Origin: Cytobacillus massiliigabonensis
GTDB lineage: Bacteria; Bacillota; Bacilli; Bacillales; Cytobacillaceae
Reading direction: 5' to 3'
DNA: 64,000 bases
Assembly (NCBI RefSeq): GCF_900199725.1
Contig: NZ_LT904902.1
Coordinates: 528,659-592,658 of the forward strand
Part shown: in pieces, positions 63,861 through 64,000 of the stretch
Layout: each line of letters opens with the position of its first letter
Position numbering within the stretch: the stretch's first letter is position 1
Made by a program: the position numbers and the translations under genes
Notes under the pieces: model-generated
Told to the model about the DNA's origin: nothing
The model's input: the letters and a program-made list of their open reading frames with translations, nothing else
The model's database searches: none

Positions 63861-64000
63861 CGAATCCTCCTTTTCTAAATATTGCCATTTAATTCATCAT
63901 AGGTGATTGATCCTTATTTTGTCTAGCTTTTCAAAACATCACTAAACTTTTATTGGGCTATATTATCACATTCTTTTATTAGGCACATAGGATAAAGAAA

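Overview
The window is chromosomal DNA from a low-GC Gram-positive of the family Bacillaceae. AT-rich intergenic DNA, strong AAGGAGG-type ribosome sites, frequent GTG/TTG starts, a tryptophan T-box, and CtsR, FapR and ARG-box operators all point there. From my memory of the Bacillus subtilis map, positions 1 to about 39,200 follow the B. subtilis block mecA - spx - yjbC - opp - trpS - app - yjaZ - fabF - fabH - comZ - med - yjaV - yjaU - yjzD - yjzC - argF - carBA - argDBJC, with local changes (yjbA moved, clpB and uppP inserted). Positions 48,200-62,600 follow the yit/yis block (yitK, yitL, yitS-W, yisN, yisL, yisK). It is not B. subtilis itself. I saw no rRNA, tRNA, insertion sequence, prophage or CRISPR array.

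Layout: (1) 1-2,950: proteolysis and stress control (mecA, spxA, yjbC). (2) 2,950-16,650: two complete peptide ABC importers on the minus strand (oppABCDF and appDFABC) around plus-strand trpS with its T-box leader. (3) 16,850-25,600: yjbA, yjaZ, the fatty-acid initiation/elongation pair fabH-fabF behind a FapR-type promoter, the competence operon med-comZ, and yjaV/yjaU/yjzD. (4) 25,600-29,750: clpB with a CtsR box, yjzC and uppP. (5) 29,750-39,210: the arginine operon argCJBD-carAB-argF with tandem ARG-box-like sites before argC and again before carA. (6) 39,300-46,700: an anaerobic block of fnr, ywiC, moeA-mobB, ric, moaA and a radical SAM/SPASM enzyme. (7) 46,800-64,000: a chemotaxis transducer, yajQ, cvfB, degV, yitT, small conserved genes, a HAD phosphatase, an esterase, SufT/DsrE-type genes, a membrane-anchored GH13 protein, a FIST-PAS-GGDEF-EAL protein, yisL, yisK and a DUF418 membrane protein.

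The most coherent signal is region 6. Fnr carries the Bacillus-type C-terminal cysteine cluster (CxxCx4C). Each of the other five transcription units in this block has a TGTGA-N6-TCAC-like site whose centre lies exactly 29.5 bp from the near edge of a -10-like hexamer. That is the class II geometry expected for an FNR box at -41.5. The block therefore reads as a compact predicted FNR regulon supplying molybdenum cofactor, iron-sulfur/NO damage repair and an uncharacterised radical SAM maturase for anaerobic nitrate respiration.

Other points of interest: a 52-bp tandem repeat beside fabF; a dispersed intergenic repeat in four copies plus fragments; a GH13 amylase-like protein that appears to have lost its catalytic residues; a GGDEF-EAL protein with a GGDKF site; an alpha/beta-hydrolase-like protein without its nucleophile serine; a probable one-base frameshift in a 45-codon gene; and long RNA hairpins between the binding-protein and permease genes of both peptide importers. 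Several genes are too short or start too unusually for simple gene finders: yjzC (59 aa), a 50-aa TTG-start gene and the 45-codon gene.
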